Positions 1 to 9,078 are shown, counted from the stretch's first letter. The stretch: 64,000 nt of DNA from [Pseudomonas] carboxydohydrogena (GCF_029030725.1 NZ_CP113162.1:1672501-1736500); one strand, 5' to 3'. Program-made: numbers and translations. Notes: generated by a model from the sequence alone, not told the origin.

Positions 1-496
1 GATGGATTTCGATCAGCTTCAGCGTGCCGCGCACGCCATCCATGTTGTTGACGGTCGCGTGCGCGGCCTTCACCAGCGAGGACTTGCCCATGCCGCGCGC
101 GCCCCACAACAGCGCGTTGTTGGCGGGCAGGCCCCGGGCGAAGCGCTCGGTGTTCTCGATCAGGATGTCGCGCATCCGGTCGACTCCCTTCAGCAGGCCG
201 AGGTCGACGCGGCTGACCTTCGGGACCGGCAACAGGCGCCCGTTCGGCTGCCAGACGAAGGCTTCCGCCGCCCGCAGCGATTCCGGCGTCGAGGCTGCCT
301 CGGCCGACTTCGGCAGGCCGGCCGCGATCGCCTCCAGAGCCCGGGCAATGCGCTCCTCGATTCCCTCCGGTTTTGCCGCCGAGCGCTTTGCCGCGGCCAA
401 TACCGGGTTGTTGTTGCGCGCGCCGCTCTTGGCGGGAGCGCGCTTGGGGGTCGGGCGGTTTTTGCGGGGAAGCGTTTTGCGCGTGGTTTTGGCCAT
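1..496 (-). CDS. AAA-type ATP-binding protein (DUF815 family), 3' end outside window
   Basis: The minus strand from about 496 to the left edge reads openly as a basic N-terminus (MAKTTRKTLPRKNRPTPKRA), a helical stretch rich in Ala and Glu, then a P-loop region with WGARGMGKSSLVKA, a Walker A motif. Length and order match the DUF815 family of predicted P-loop ATPases, whose cellular role is not settled. Only about 165 residues lie in the window; the Walker B half is missing. An in-frame ATG 18 bases upstream (514) is an alternative start. It is divergent from yajC. The family call rests on the short N-terminal half and is inference; the Walker A motif is seen directly. Confidence 0.75.
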   Translation of the reverse strand, partial: MAKTTRKTLPRKNRPTPKRAPAKSGARNNNPVLAAAKRSAAKPEGIEERIARALEAIAAGLPKSAEAASTPESLRAAEAFVWQPNGRLLPVPKVSRVDLGLLKGVDRMRDILIENTERFARGLPANNALLWGARGMGKSSLVKAAHATVNNMDGVRGTLKLIEIH

Positions 497-584
497 GATT
501 CCGGTCGATTCCATTGATTGTGGCGGCACCCTAAGCGAGCGATCCTCGCCCCGGCAACCCACGGAAATGACGGGGTGGCCAGCG

Positions 585-612
585 TTGCAATTGGGGCGCT
601 GGCCGCTATAGT
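585..612 (+). promoter_or_regulatory. Candidate sigma-70 promoter of the yajC-secDF operon
   Basis: TTGCAA (585-590) and TATAGT (607-612) are separated by 16 bases and lie about 75 bases upstream of the yajC start, in the only non-coding gap before the operon. The match is by eye; no transcription data. Confidence 0.4.
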
Positions 613-686
613 CCGCGCAAATTTACCCCTCCGAACGGCCTCCGCCCGGCCTTTCCGCCGGTCAGCCCCAGCAAGGAATACTGCGT

Positions 687-1031
687 ATGTTCATCACTCC
701 TGCCTTCGCCCAGGCTGCCGGTGCCGCCGGCGATACCAACTCTATGCTGATGTCGCTGCTGCCGTTCGCCATGATCTTCGTGATCATGTACTTCCTGATC
801 CTGCGCCCGCAGCAGCGCAAGGCCAAGGAGCATGCCAATCTGGTGAAGAACATCCGCCGCGGCGACACTGTCGTCACCAATGGCGGTCTCGTCGGCAAGG
901 TGACCAAGGTGGTCGACGACGAGCAGATCGAGATGGAAGTGTCCGACGGTGTGCGCATTCGCCAGATGCGGCAGATGATCGCCGCCGTCCGCTCGAAGGG
1001 CGAGCCGACTTCAGAGGCCGTCGCCAGCTAA
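687..1031 (+). CDS. yajC: Sec translocase accessory subunit YajC
   Basis: 114 residues, the usual length for YajC, a small inner-membrane protein that joins SecD and SecF in the holotranslocon. One hydrophobic segment (about residues 20-40) is followed by the hallmark ILRPQQRKAKEH and a GDTVVTNGGLVGKV stretch typical of the family. AAGGA lies about nine bases before the ATG. It is followed by secD 40 bases later and secF, the standard yajC-secD-secF order, so this is the first gene of the operon. Confidence 0.97.
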   Translation: MFITPAFAQAAGAAGDTNSMLMSLLPFAMIFVIMYFLILRPQQRKAKEHANLVKNIRRGDTVVTNGGLVGKVTKVVDDEQIEMEVSDGVRIRQMRQMIAAVRSKGEPTSEAVAS

Positions 1032-1071
1032 GCCTGGTGCAAGCCTTCCTGTGACCTGACGGGTTGACCGA

Positions 1072-2670
1072 ATGCTTTATTTTACCCGATGGAAAGCCCT
1101 CGCGGTCATTTTTACGGCTCTGGTCGTATGTCTGTGCGCGGTGCCGAACTTCTTCCCGGAGGCGACCGTCAAGACATGGCCGGCCTGGGCGCAGCGCCGC
1201 CTCGTGCTCGGCCTCGATTTGCAGGGCGGTTCGCATCTGCTGCTCGAAGTCGACGCCAATTCGGTCAAGAAGGACAAGCTCGATCAGGTGCGCGACGATG
1301 CGCGCCGTACATTGCGCGAGGCCAAGCTCGGCTATACCGGCCTCAGCATCAAGGGCGACAATGTCGAGGTCAGGGTCAAGGAAGCCGATCTTCCGACCGC
1401 GCTCACGAAATTGCGTGAACTGTCCCAGCCGATCGGCGGCATTCTCGGCAGCAGCGGCCAGCGGACGCTCGAAGTGTCCGATGCGGGCGGGGGCCTGATC
1501 CGCCTCGCCGTGCCACAGGCCGCAATTCTCGACCGCGTCCGGCAGGCCGTCGATCAGTCGATCCAGATTATCGAGAAGCGCGTCAACGAACTCGGCACCG
1601 TCGAGCCCCTGATCCAGCGTCAGGGCGTCGATCGCGTGCTGGTGCAGGTGCCGGGTCTGCAAGACCCGACACGGCTCAAGGAAATTCTCGGCAAGACCGC
1701 GAAGATGGACTTCCGGATGGTGGACACCACCGTCTCGCCCGAGCAGGCGCTTCAGGGCCGGGTGCCGCCTGATTCCGAGGTGCTGAAGGGCAGCGAGCCG
1801 CCGCATATTCCTTATGTCATCAAGAAACAGGTGCTGGTGTCGGGCGCCGACCTGACCGACGCTCAGCCGAGCTTCGATCAGCGCACTGGCCAGCCGGTCG
1901 TCTCGTTCCGCTTTAACGGTAGCGGCGCGCGCAAGTTCGCGCAGGCGACCACCGAGAATGTGAAGCAGCCTTTCGCGATCGTTCTCGACAATGAAGTGAT
2001 TTCCGCGCCTGTCATTCAGGAGCCGATCACCGGAGGCTCTGGCCAGATTTCAGGCAACTTCACGGTGCAGCAGGCTAACGACCTCGCGATCCTGCTGCGC
2101 GCGGGTGCGCTGCCTGCGCCGCTCACGATCATCGAGGAGCGCACCGTCGGTCCCGGCCTTGGGCAGGACTCGATCGCGGCAGGCGAGCTTGCGTCCTATG
2201 TCGGCTCGGTGCTCGTCATCGTGTTCATGACGCTGACCTATCGCCTGTTCGGCCTGTTCGCCAATATCGCGGTTGCGGTCAACGTCGCGATGATCTTCGG
2301 CGTCCTGTCGTTGCTCAACGCCACGCTGACGCTGCCCGGCATCGCCGGCATCGTGCTCACGGTCGGCATCGCGGTGGACTCCAACGTGCTGATCTATGAG
2401 CGCATCAGGGAAGAAGTGCGCCACGGCCGCAATGCGATCTCCGCGATCGACGCGGGCTTCTCGCGCGCGCTCGCGACCATTCTCGACTCCAACATCACCA
2501 CCTTCATCGCTGCCGCCGTGCTGTTCTACATCGGCACGGGCCCGGTCCGCGGCTTCGCCGTGACGCTCGGCATCGGCATCGTCACCACCGTGTTCACGGC
2601 ATTCACCGTCACGCGCCTGATCGTCGCCACCTGGGTGCGATGGAAACGGCCGCAGACCGTGCCGATTTGA
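1072..2670 (+). CDS. secD: Protein translocase subunit SecD
   Basis: 532 residues, close to alphaproteobacterial SecD. It uses the proton gradient to help pull exported proteins across the inner membrane. An N-terminal membrane anchor (about residues 8-25) is followed by LGLDLQGGSHLLLEV (the D1 motif), a large periplasmic region, and a C-terminal block of membrane helices from about residue 370 containing GIAVDSNVLIYERIREE, the conserved SecD/SecF segment. The ATG at 1072 has only a weak upstream purine stretch. The stop is 13 bases before the secF start, so the two are cotranscribed. Confidence 0.97.
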   Translation: MLYFTRWKALAVIFTALVVCLCAVPNFFPEATVKTWPAWAQRRLVLGLDLQGGSHLLLEVDANSVKKDKLDQVRDDARRTLREAKLGYTGLSIKGDNVEVRVKEADLPTALTKLRELSQPIGGILGSSGQRTLEVSDAGGGLIRLAVPQAAILDRVRQAVDQSIQIIEKRVNELGTVEPLIQRQGVDRVLVQVPGLQDPTRLKEILGKTAKMDFRMVDTTVSPEQALQGRVPPDSEVLKGSEPPHIPYVIKKQVLVSGADLTDAQPSFDQRTGQPVVSFRFNGSGARKFAQATTENVKQPFAIVLDNEVISAPVIQEPITGGSGQISGNFTVQQANDLAILLRAGALPAPLTIIEERTVGPGLGQDSIAAGELASYVGSVLVIVFMTLTYRLFGLFANIAVAVNVAMIFGVLSLLNATLTLPGIAGIVLTVGIAVDSNVLIYERIREEVRHGRNAISAIDAGFSRALATILDSNITTFIAAAVLFYIGTGPVRGFAVTLGIGIVTTVFTAFTVTRLIVATWVRWKRPQTVPI

Positions 2671-2683
2671 GGGAATTATCGCT

Positions 2684-3742
2684 GTGACCATTCCTCATAT
2701 CGTCATTCTCGGCCTCGCGGCCTTTATCGTCATCCTGACGGTGCTGTGCGTCTACGGCGTCATTCCCGCGCTGCGCGTGGTGCCGGACGACACGACGCTG
2801 CATTTCATGGATCTGCGGCGCTTCAGCTTTCCGATCTCGGCGGTGCTGTCGATTTTCGCGATCACGCTGTACTTCACCCATGGGCTGAATTTCGGCATCG
2901 ACTTCAAGGGCGGCACGCTGCTCGAGATCCAGGAAAAATCCGGACCGGCCGATATCGCCAAGCTACGGACCGATCTCGGCAAGCTCGAACTCGGCGATGT
3001 GCAGTTGCAGCAGTTCGGTGGCCCATCGAACGTGTTGATCCGTATCGCCGAACAGCCGGGCGGCGATGCCGCGCAGCAGGCGGCGGTGCAAAAGGTGCGC
3101 GGCGCGCTTGGAGATGAGGTCGAATATCGCCGCGTCGAAGTGGTCGGTCCGCGCGTCTCGGGCGAACTGCTGGCCTACGGCACCATCGGCCTGATGCTCG
3201 CGATCGTCGGCATCCTGCTGTATCTCTGGTTCCGGTTCGAGTGGCAGTTCGCATTGGGCGCGATGGTCGCCAACGTCCACGACATCGTGCTGACTATCGG
3301 CTTCATGTCGATCACGCAGATCGACTTCGATCTGACCTCGATTGCGGCGCTGCTCACCATTCTCGGCTATTCGCTCAACGACACGGTCGTGATCTATGAC
3401 CGTATTCGCGAACTGCTGCGGCGCTACAAGAAGATGCCGATGGAAGACTTGCTGAACCAGTCGGTGAACTCGACGCTGTCGCGTTCGATCATCACCCACG
3501 TCACGGTGACGCTGGCGTTGCTGGCGCTGCTGCTGTTCGGCGGCAAGGCGATCCATTCGTTCGCGGCGACCATGATGTTCGGTGTCGTGCTGGTCGGCAC
3601 CTACACGTCGATCTTCATCGCCGCGCCGATGCTGATCTATCTCGGCGTCGGCACGCACCGGATGGGCATCACCGGCGTGCCGGATGAAAAGCCCGAGAAA
3701 TCCGAGAAGCCCGCCACGCCGTCCAAGCCTTCGAAGCCGTGA
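2684..3742 (+). CDS. secF: Protein translocase subunit SecF
   Basis: 352 residues, starting with GTG preceded by GAGGGA that overlaps the end of secD. The protein has LNFGIDFKGGTLLEI near residue 70 (the SecF counterpart of the D1 motif), a short periplasmic domain, then membrane helices with LGYSLNDTVVIYDRIRE, the SecF signature. The C-terminal tail is lysine-, proline- and serine-rich (about 20 residues with repeated EKP/SKP) and looks disordered. The last bases overlap the next start (GTGA), implying translational coupling to the downstream Mth938-type gene. Confidence 0.96.
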   Translation: MTIPHIVILGLAAFIVILTVLCVYGVIPALRVVPDDTTLHFMDLRRFSFPISAVLSIFAITLYFTHGLNFGIDFKGGTLLEIQEKSGPADIAKLRTDLGKLELGDVQLQQFGGPSNVLIRIAEQPGGDAAQQAAVQKVRGALGDEVEYRRVEVVGPRVSGELLAYGTIGLMLAIVGILLYLWFRFEWQFALGAMVANVHDIVLTIGFMSITQIDFDLTSIAALLTILGYSLNDTVVIYDRIRELLRRYKKMPMEDLLNQSVNSTLSRSIITHVTVTLALLALLLFGGKAIHSFAATMMFGVVLVGTYTSIFIAAPMLIYLGVGTHRMGITGVPDEKPEKSEKPATPSKPSKP

Positions 3743-4122
3743 GCCGAGCCGCGCCAGCGGTTCCGCACTTTCCGCGCCCCGCGCCGATCGATGGTTACGG
3801 GCAGGGTGGGTTCCGTTTCGCTGACATGTCGCATCGTGGTTCGCTCTTATGCCTGCCGGACGGCATCTGGGCATGGTCCGTGACACAGGCGAGTGAGATC
3901 GAAGAAGCCTCGCTTGTGCGCGTGTTCGAGAATGCGCGGGCGATTGATACGCTCATCGTGGGCACGGGCCGCGAGGTCTGGCGCCCAGATCCCGCCTTGC
4001 GTGACGCATTGCGCGCAGTTCAAATCGTGCTCGACCCGATGCAGACCGGATCGGCCATCACCACTTACAACATCATGCTGGGCGAAGGCCGCCGTGTGGC
4101 GGCGGCGCTGATCGCGGTATGA
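3739..4122 (+). CDS. Mth938-like domain protein (DUF498), NDUFAF3 homologue
   Basis: 127 residues. The GTG start overlaps the secF stop (GTGA) and the stop overlaps the next ATG (ATGA), so it is translationally coupled on both sides. The sequence IDTLIVGTGREVW and MQTGSAITTYNIMLGEGRRVAAALI match the DUF498/Mth938 family, which in mitochondria is represented by complex I assembly factor NDUFAF3. No catalytic residues are known for the family. A role in membrane-protein or NADH dehydrogenase assembly is inference from homology and from its place in the secDF operon. Confidence 0.88.
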   Translation: MSRAAPAVPHFPRPAPIDGYGQGGFRFADMSHRGSLLCLPDGIWAWSVTQASEIEEASLVRVFENARAIDTLIVGTGREVWRPDPALRDALRAVQIVLDPMQTGSAITTYNIMLGEGRRVAAALIAV

Positions 4123-4982
4123 GCGGGGCCGATGTGAGCGGTGCGGACGACGCTTCCTATTGCGCGCAACTCGTGCGCGATCATGATTTCGAGCGCTACG
4201 CGGCAACGCTGTTCATGCCGCCGCGTGCGCGCCGGCCGGTGCTGGCGCTTTACGCCTTCAACACCGAACTGCGCCGGATTCGCGATCACGTCAGCCAGCC
4301 GCTGCCGGGCGAAATCAGGCTGCAATGGTGGCGCGACCTGATCGACGGCGATGCGCGCGGCAGCGTCGAGGCCAATCCCGTTGCCGCCGAACTGATGACG
4401 GCGGTCTCCAATCACGACCTGCCAAGGGCAGAACTGTCGCGGATGGTCGATGCGCGGGTGTTCGATCTCTATGATGATCCGATGCTGTCGCTCGACATGC
4501 TGGAGCGTTATTGCGACGATACGGCATCGCGATTGTTCAGCCTCAGCGCGCGTATTCTCGGCGGCACGTCCAGAATGGTGGAGCATGTGGCGCATCATGC
4601 GGGTATCGCGCAGGGGCTTCTGAGGGCCATCGAAGGACTGCCGCTGCATGCCGCGCGCAGGCAGCTTTATCTGCCACGGGACATGCTGAACGTAGCGGGC
4701 GTGAGGGAAGCTGATATTTTCGCTGGGCGATCCACGCCGCAGTTGCAGGTGGTCATCGGAAAACTGGTGGCGAGTGGGCGATGTCATCTCGACAAGGCGA
4801 GCGAACTGCTGGTCGCTGTTCCGGCGGGCGCGAAGCGGATTTTCCTGCCGCTTGCGCTGGTGCGGCGCGCCCTCGATTCCGTTGAATCTAATGGCGATCC
4901 GTTCGCGCCGATCCCGCCTTCACGGCTGCGGACGCTGTGGACGCTGTGGCGGACATCAAAGTCGGGGGCGTTTCGCGGCTAG
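4119..4982 (+). CDS. Squalene/phytoene synthase-family protein, NDUFAF6-like
   Basis: 287 residues of the trans-isoprenyl diphosphate synthase (squalene/phytoene synthase) fold. Visible landmarks are [13 protein letters not shown] (about residues 45-57), QWWRDLIDG and a second acidic region, [10 protein letters not shown] (about 129-138). The first region lacks the usual DXXXD metal-binding set, as in the mitochondrial complex I factor NDUFAF6, so a carotenoid or hopanoid enzyme is less likely than an assembly role. It directly follows the NDUFAF3 homologue with an ATGA overlap. Its stop overlaps the convergent trmFO stop by four bases (CTAG). Function is inferred, not shown. Confidence 0.82.
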   Translation: MSGADVSGADDASYCAQLVRDHDFERYAATLFMPPRARRPVLALYAFNTELRRIRDHVSQPLPGEIRLQWWRDLIDGDARGSVEANPVAAELMTAVSNHDLPRAELSRMVDARVFDLYDDPMLSLDMLERYCDDTASRLFSLSARILGGTSRMVEHVAHHAGIAQGLLRAIEGLPLHAARRQLYLPRDMLNVAGVREADIFAGRSTPQLQVVIGKLVASGRCHLDKASELLVAVPAGAKRIFLPLALVRRALDSVESNGDPFAPIPPSRLRTLWTLWRTSKSGAFRG

Positions 4983-6406
4983 GCCGCGTCCGCAACCTTC
5001 AACGTCTCCGCGACCCACGTATCGAGATCGGCCAGCGCTCGCGCGCTCATCGCCTGCTTCTTGGCGATGGTCTTTTCGTTGCCGCGCAGCCGCGTGCCGT
5101 CCGGCTTTTTGGTCGGGTTCTGCGCGAGCGGCGGAAACAGCCCGAAATTGATGTTCATCGGCTGGAACGAGCGCGGCCCCGCATCGACCGCCTCGATATG
5201 CCCGCCGGTGATGTGGTTGAGCAGCGCGCCAAGTGCGGTGGTCGCCGGCGGTGGCGTGATCGGACGCGCCAGCGCCTCGTGCGCGGCGAACAGGCCCGCG
5301 AGCAAGCCGATGCCCGCCGATTCCACGTATCCCTCGCAGCCGGTCATCTGGCCCGCAAAGCGCAGCCGGGGCTGCACACGCAGACGCAATTGCGCGTCAA
5401 GTAGCTTCGGGGAGTTGAGGAAGGTGTTGCGATGCAGGCCGCCGAGACGCGCGAACTCGGCCTGCTCGAGGCCAGGGATCATACGCAGCACATTTGTTTG
5501 TGCGCCGTATTTCAGTTTCGTCTGGAAGCCGACGATGTTGTAGAGCGTGCCGAGCTTGTTGTCCTGACGAAGCTGCACGATGGCGTAGGGCTTCACCGAG
5601 GGCTCGTGCGCGTTGGTGAGGCCGACCGGCTTCATCGGGCCATGGCGCAATGTCTCGGGACCGCGCTCGGCCATCACCTCGATCGGCAGGCAGCCGTCGA
5701 AATACGGCGTGTTGCTTTCCCATTCCTTGAAGTCGGTTTTTTCGCCCGCGATCAGGGCCGCGACGAACGCCTCGTACTGCTCGCGCGACAGCGGGCAGTT
5801 GATGTAATCCGCGCCGGTGCCGCCGGGGCCGACCTTGTCGTAGCGCGATTGGAACCAGGCTTTCGACATGTCGATGGAGTCGCGATGCACGATCGGCGCG
5901 ATGGCGTCGAAAAAGGCCAGCGAATCCTCGCCGCTCAGCGCGCGGACGGCATCAGCCAGCGCTGGCGAGGTGAGGGGGCCGGTCCCGATGACGACATTGC
6001 CCCATTCGGCGGGGGGCAGGCCCGTGATTTCCTCGCGCCGGATCTCGATCAGCGGATGACTGGAGAGCGCCGCACTGACGGCCCCCGAAAAGCCCTCGCG
6101 GTCCACCGCAAGCGCGCCACCGGCCGGGACCTGATGGGCATCGGCGGAGGCCATGATGAGCGAATTCAGCTTGCGCAATTCGGCGTGGAGCAGGCCGACG
6201 GCGTTATTGGCGGCATCGTCGGAGCGGAATGAATTCGAGCAGACCAGTTCGGCGAGGCTGTCGGTCCGATGGGCGTCGGTCGTGCGAACGGGGCGCATTT
6301 CATGGAGCACGACGCGGCGTCCGCGCGCGGCGATTTGCCATGCGGCCTCGGACCCGGCGAGGCCGCCGCCGATGACGTGAATGGGTTCAACAGGGGGAGT
6401 GGTCAT
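4979..6406 (-). CDS. trmFO: Folate-dependent tRNA (uracil-54-C5)-methyltransferase TrmFO
   Basis: 475 residues. TrmFO makes ribothymidine-54 in the T-loop of tRNA using methylenetetrahydrofolate and FADH2. The FAD-binding loop GGGLAG lies at residues 13-18, followed by [16 protein letters not shown] and [10 protein letters not shown], both diagnostic of the family. The C-terminal half carries [18 protein letters not shown] and [12 protein letters not shown]. The ATG at 6406 is the natural start because the Rossmann motif follows immediately. Transcribed alone, convergent with the NDUFAF6-like gene. Confidence 0.97.
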   Translation of the reverse strand: MTTPPVEPIHVIGGGLAGSEAAWQIAARGRRVVLHEMRPVRTTDAHRTDSLAELVCSNSFRSDDAANNAVGLLHAELRKLNSLIMASADAHQVPAGGALAVDREGFSGAVSAALSSHPLIEIRREEITGLPPAEWGNVVIGTGPLTSPALADAVRALSGEDSLAFFDAIAPIVHRDSIDMSKAWFQSRYDKVGPGGTGADYINCPLSREQYEAFVAALIAGEKTDFKEWESNTPYFDGCLPIEVMAERGPETLRHGPMKPVGLTNAHEPSVKPYAIVQLRQDNKLGTLYNIVGFQTKLKYGAQTNVLRMIPGLEQAEFARLGGLHRNTFLNSPKLLDAQLRLRVQPRLRFAGQMTGCEGYVESAGIGLLAGLFAAHEALARPITPPPATTALGALLNHITGGHIEAVDAGPRSFQPMNINFGLFPPLAQNPTKKPDGTRLRGNEKTIAKKQAMSARALADLDTWVAETLKVADAA

Positions 6407-6478
6407 GGCCCAGCACTAAGGCCCGCAGGCCCCCAGCGCAACGGCGGAACAGGCGCGATTTATGAGCCCTGAAACAAC

Positions 6479-6504
6479 AAACGCCCGCTCAAAGGCGGGC
6501 GTTC
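6479..6504 (-). terminator. Rho-independent terminator after the DUF1127 gene
   Basis: ACGCCCGC (6481-6488) pairs with GCGGGCGT (6495-6502) around a six-base loop. Read on the minus strand the hairpin is followed by a T-rich run (TTTGTTGTTT), so it ends transcription of the DUF1127 gene before trmFO. Confidence 0.8.
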
Positions 6505-6537
6505 GTCGTAGTTCCGGAATTTGACGTTTCAGGCGTC

Positions 6538-6696
6538 TTAAGCGGCCTTGCGGTAGGCACCCGCAGCGACGCGCTCGATGTCGCCACGATCAATGCCGAT
6601 GTCGGCCAGCTCGCGCTCGCTGAGCTCCGAAAGCTCGCGATAAGCGCGATTGTAGTCACGGAACGCCTTGATGATGCGAACGAGAGAGAGGATCAT
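6538..6696 (-). CDS. DUF1127 (YjiS-like) small protein
   Basis: 52 residues from an ATG with AAAGGTGA six bases upstream; longer in-frame extensions lack a ribosome site. The sequence contains YRELSELSERELADIGIDR, the DUF1127 signature. These tiny Arg-rich proteins are widespread in Alphaproteobacteria; some have been tied to RNA turnover or phosphate and stress responses, but no role can be assigned here. A terminator follows immediately and an AT-rich region precedes it. Confidence 0.88.
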   Translation of the reverse strand: MILSLVRIIKAFRDYNRAYRELSELSERELADIGIDRGDIERVAAGAYRKAA

Positions 6697-7163
6697 GGTA
6701 GTCACCTTTGATTTAGAATTCAGTCTTTGCTGACTGAATGAACACTGTAATAATCCTTTTTCTCTGGCATACCAGCGCAAATGTTGCGATGCAGCTAAGC
6801 AGATTACGCATATCTAAAACTGAAATATAAGATCCAAAGCCCCTGCTTATTTTAAATTATTATGATTCCATAAACAAAAGTTCCGTATGTTCGCTTTTTG
6901 ACCCATCTCAATACTTTTTAAATGCATGCGAATTTCGCATGAACCTTGAATGAACAAGTGAACCTGAAATCATCATCCGAATACAAGTTCATGACCCCAT
7001 AAGGGCACCCATGTGATTTTACTCGTTGTTTTGGATTGGGTTTCAGGGAACAGTCGGACGTCTTCAAGCTGTCCAAATGATGCGGCCTAAAGACCTCTCA
7101 CGACTCAGGAGTGCCCTATGAGCGCTGCCTGATGAACTACAGGCAATTCCCAAGGATAATCCG
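6697..7163. other. AT-rich intergenic region between DUF1127 and the copper chaperone gene
   Basis: 467 bases without a convincing gene. The left two-thirds (about 6730-6920) is strikingly AT-rich compared with the flanking DNA. It holds one clear palindrome at 6925-6941. The right end carries AAGGA before the PCuAC start. It must contain the divergent promoters of the DUF1127 gene and the copper chaperone gene, but I cannot place them confidently. Confidence 0.7.
6925..6941. promoter_or_regulatory. Palindromic operator-like site
   Basis: CATGCGAA-T-TTCGCATG, two perfect 8-base arms around one central base, in the middle of the divergent intergenic region. Such short, tight dyads are typical of dimeric repressor sites. 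The core TGCGAATTTCGCA resembles Fur-family boxes of Alphaproteobacteria, which is a guess. No regulator gene is adjacent. Confidence 0.45.
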
Positions 7164-7749
7164 ATGGCCCTCCGCTTCTCCCTGCTGCGAACGAGCTTCG
7201 TGGGTGCAGCCGTATTCGGCATGCTTGCAACATCTTCCGCCATCTGGGCGCAGGATCATTCCAGTCATCCCGCGATGACCATGAGTCCCTCGATGACGAT
7301 GAAGCCTGCTATGGCGATGCAGCCTGCTGCGGCGGCAAGCGGGGCGCAGTTCAAGGCCGGCGATCTGGTCGTCACCTCGCCATGGAGTCGCGCGACGCCC
7401 AAGGGTGCGAAGATCGGAGCCGGTTATCTGACGGTCCGGAACAACGGTGCTACAGCCGACAGATTGCTCAGCGTGGAGGCCGACATTGCGGGCAAGGCGG
7501 ACATCCATGAGATGTCGATGAAGGACGGCGTGATGCACATGCGCCCGCTGGGGGGGCGGCATCACGATCGAGCCCGGCAAAAACCTCGTTCTCAACCCGT
7601 CCGGCTATCACCTGATGCTGATGGACCTGAAGAAGCCGCTCGAACAGGGTCAGTCGTTCGACGCCACGCTGCACTTCGAGAAGGCGGGACCGTTGAAAGT
7701 CACATTCCAGATCGGGGGAATTGGCGCAGTGAGTGCGCCGAAAAACTGA
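7164..7749 (+). pseudogene. PCuAC-type periplasmic copper chaperone, frameshifted at a G7 run
   Basis: The reading frame opens with a signal peptide ending near AIWA, a His/Met-rich stretch (DHSSHPAMTMSPSMTMKP), then the PCuAC domain with ADIHEMSMKDGVMHMRPL. At the seven-G run 7550-7556 the frame is lost; shifting back by one base restores GGITIEPGKNL, SGYHLMLMDLKKPL and FEKAGPLKVTFQI, ending at TGA 7747-7749. The copper ligands of the H(M)X10MX21HXM motif are therefore split between two frames. PCuAC proteins deliver Cu(I) to cytochrome oxidase. The unshifted frame runs on to 7913 with an unrelated tail. It could be a true inactivation, a slippage switch, or a sequencing error. Confidence 0.88.
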
Positions 7750-7867
7750 TCCGCTTTCGCGGGCCAGCGTGCCGGGGACATACGGTTGCATGGGGCCATC
7801 CGCTTCTGGCAGCCGCGCCGTCAACGTATGGCGCCATGCAACATTCCGTATTTCCCGGCCTGAACCG

Positions 7868-8770
7868 TTACCGCAGCCAGGAGATGAGGTTGACCGGAAA
7901 GTCGGCTGCGTAGCGCTTCTCTCTCGGCGGTTGTAACGGCTCCCGGTAGGGCTGCGTCGCGGGTTCGACGACCGTGCGATAAAGATGCCATGTCGCGTGG
8001 CCGAGCACGGGCACGACGATCGCAAGTCCGAGGAACAGCGGCAAAGATCCGATGACCAGCAGGGCTGCGACAACAAGTCCCCATGCCATCATTACCTGCG
8101 GGTTTTCCGCCACCGCCTTCATCGACACTGTCATGGCCTGTCCCGCGCTGGCGTGACGGTCCAGCATCAGCGGAAACGCGACGACGCTGATGCACAGGGC
8201 GACGATCGCGAACATGAGGCCCACACCGCAGCCGAGAAGGATAAGCGTCCAGCCTTGCCGCGTGGTCAGCACCATGCCGATGAAGTCGGGAATCCGCGCG
8301 GCCGGAGCGTAGCCGAAGCAGGCGATATAAATGGCTTGTGCCGTCGCAACCCATGCCGCGAACAGGACCATCAGCAGCAGGCCCAAAGCCAGCATCGCTC
8401 CGAGCGAAGGAGATGACAGCACGTGCAGCGCGTCGGATGCCGTCGGGTTTTGCCCTGCCTCGCGGCGCCGGCTGAGTTCGTAAAGGCCGATGGCGGCGAA
8501 CGGCCCGAGCAGCGTGAAACCCGCAGCCAGCGGGAATAACAGGGGCAATACCGAATAGCCGTGGATCAGCCGCGCGACGATGAGGCCGATCACCGGATAA
8601 ATCAGAGCGAGGATGATCGCATGCGATGGCAACGCGGCGAAATCGTCCCAGCCTTTGCGCAGGCAGGCGGACAGATCGGACATCTGGATGCGCCGCACCG
8701 CAGGCAAATCGTTGGCCGGGGAGACGGGGACGGGCAGGGTGTTGCCGGAAGAGGGATAGGTGGAAGACAT
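7868..8770 (-). CDS. DUF2189 integral membrane protein
   Basis: 300 residues from the ATG at 8770, chosen because GGGAG lies nine bases upstream; an in-frame extension to 8914 has no comparable site. The N-terminus has VRRIQMSDLSACLRKGWDDFAALP, the conserved opening of the DUF2189 family, followed by about six hydrophobic segments including GFTLLGPFAAIGLYELSRRRE. The family is of unknown function. The basic tail after about residue 265 (YREPLQPPREKRY) should be cytoplasmic. Confidence 0.87.
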   Translation of the reverse strand: MSSTYPSSGNTLPVPVSPANDLPAVRRIQMSDLSACLRKGWDDFAALPSHAIILALIYPVIGLIVARLIHGYSVLPLLFPLAAGFTLLGPFAAIGLYELSRRREAGQNPTASDALHVLSSPSLGAMLALGLLLMVLFAAWVATAQAIYIACFGYAPAARIPDFIGMVLTTRQGWTLILLGCGVGLMFAIVALCISVVAFPLMLDRHASAGQAMTVSMKAVAENPQVMMAWGLVVAALLVIGSLPLFLGLAIVVPVLGHATWHLYRTVVEPATQPYREPLQPPREKRYAADFPVNLISWLR

Positions 8771-9078
8771 GACAGAGGCTCCCGTTCGATGGCGGTTGAC
8801 GCGATGTTCGCGACCGTGACCACGCGGAAGCAACGCGCGTCTGATAAGAGAGGCTAAACCCTCCCTGACAGGAACAAACTCAAGCTTCGGTGAATTTGTT
8901 CCAATCCAATCCAAACAAGGGGCGCATCCTTATACCGTCTTCAAACTTTCATCGATCTGACATGATGGTCGAAGGTTGACGGATGTATTGGCAAGCTGCA
9001 CGCCTTAGGGCAGACTTTGCATCAGGTGACGCTCGCGGCGCCGATATTTTGTTTCAAATCGCAAGCAAGGAGTTCGAC
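8771..9078. other. Intergenic region with inverted repeat between DUF2189 and DUF3597 genes
   Basis: 308 bases between two divergent genes. The only structure I see is GGAACAAA (8871-8878) repeated inversely as TTTGTTCC (8895-8902). On the minus strand this also reads GGAAC, 17 bases, AGTT, one mismatch from the EcfG general-stress promoter (GGAAC-N16/17-CGTT), about 100 bases before the DUF2189 start. Confidence 0.4.

Noticed and set aside
7556-7913. The extended 249-residue frame of the copper chaperone as a true product
   Set aside because: After the G7 run the sequence has no homology or motif and the other frame resumes PCuAC exactly, so this extension is a shifted reading.
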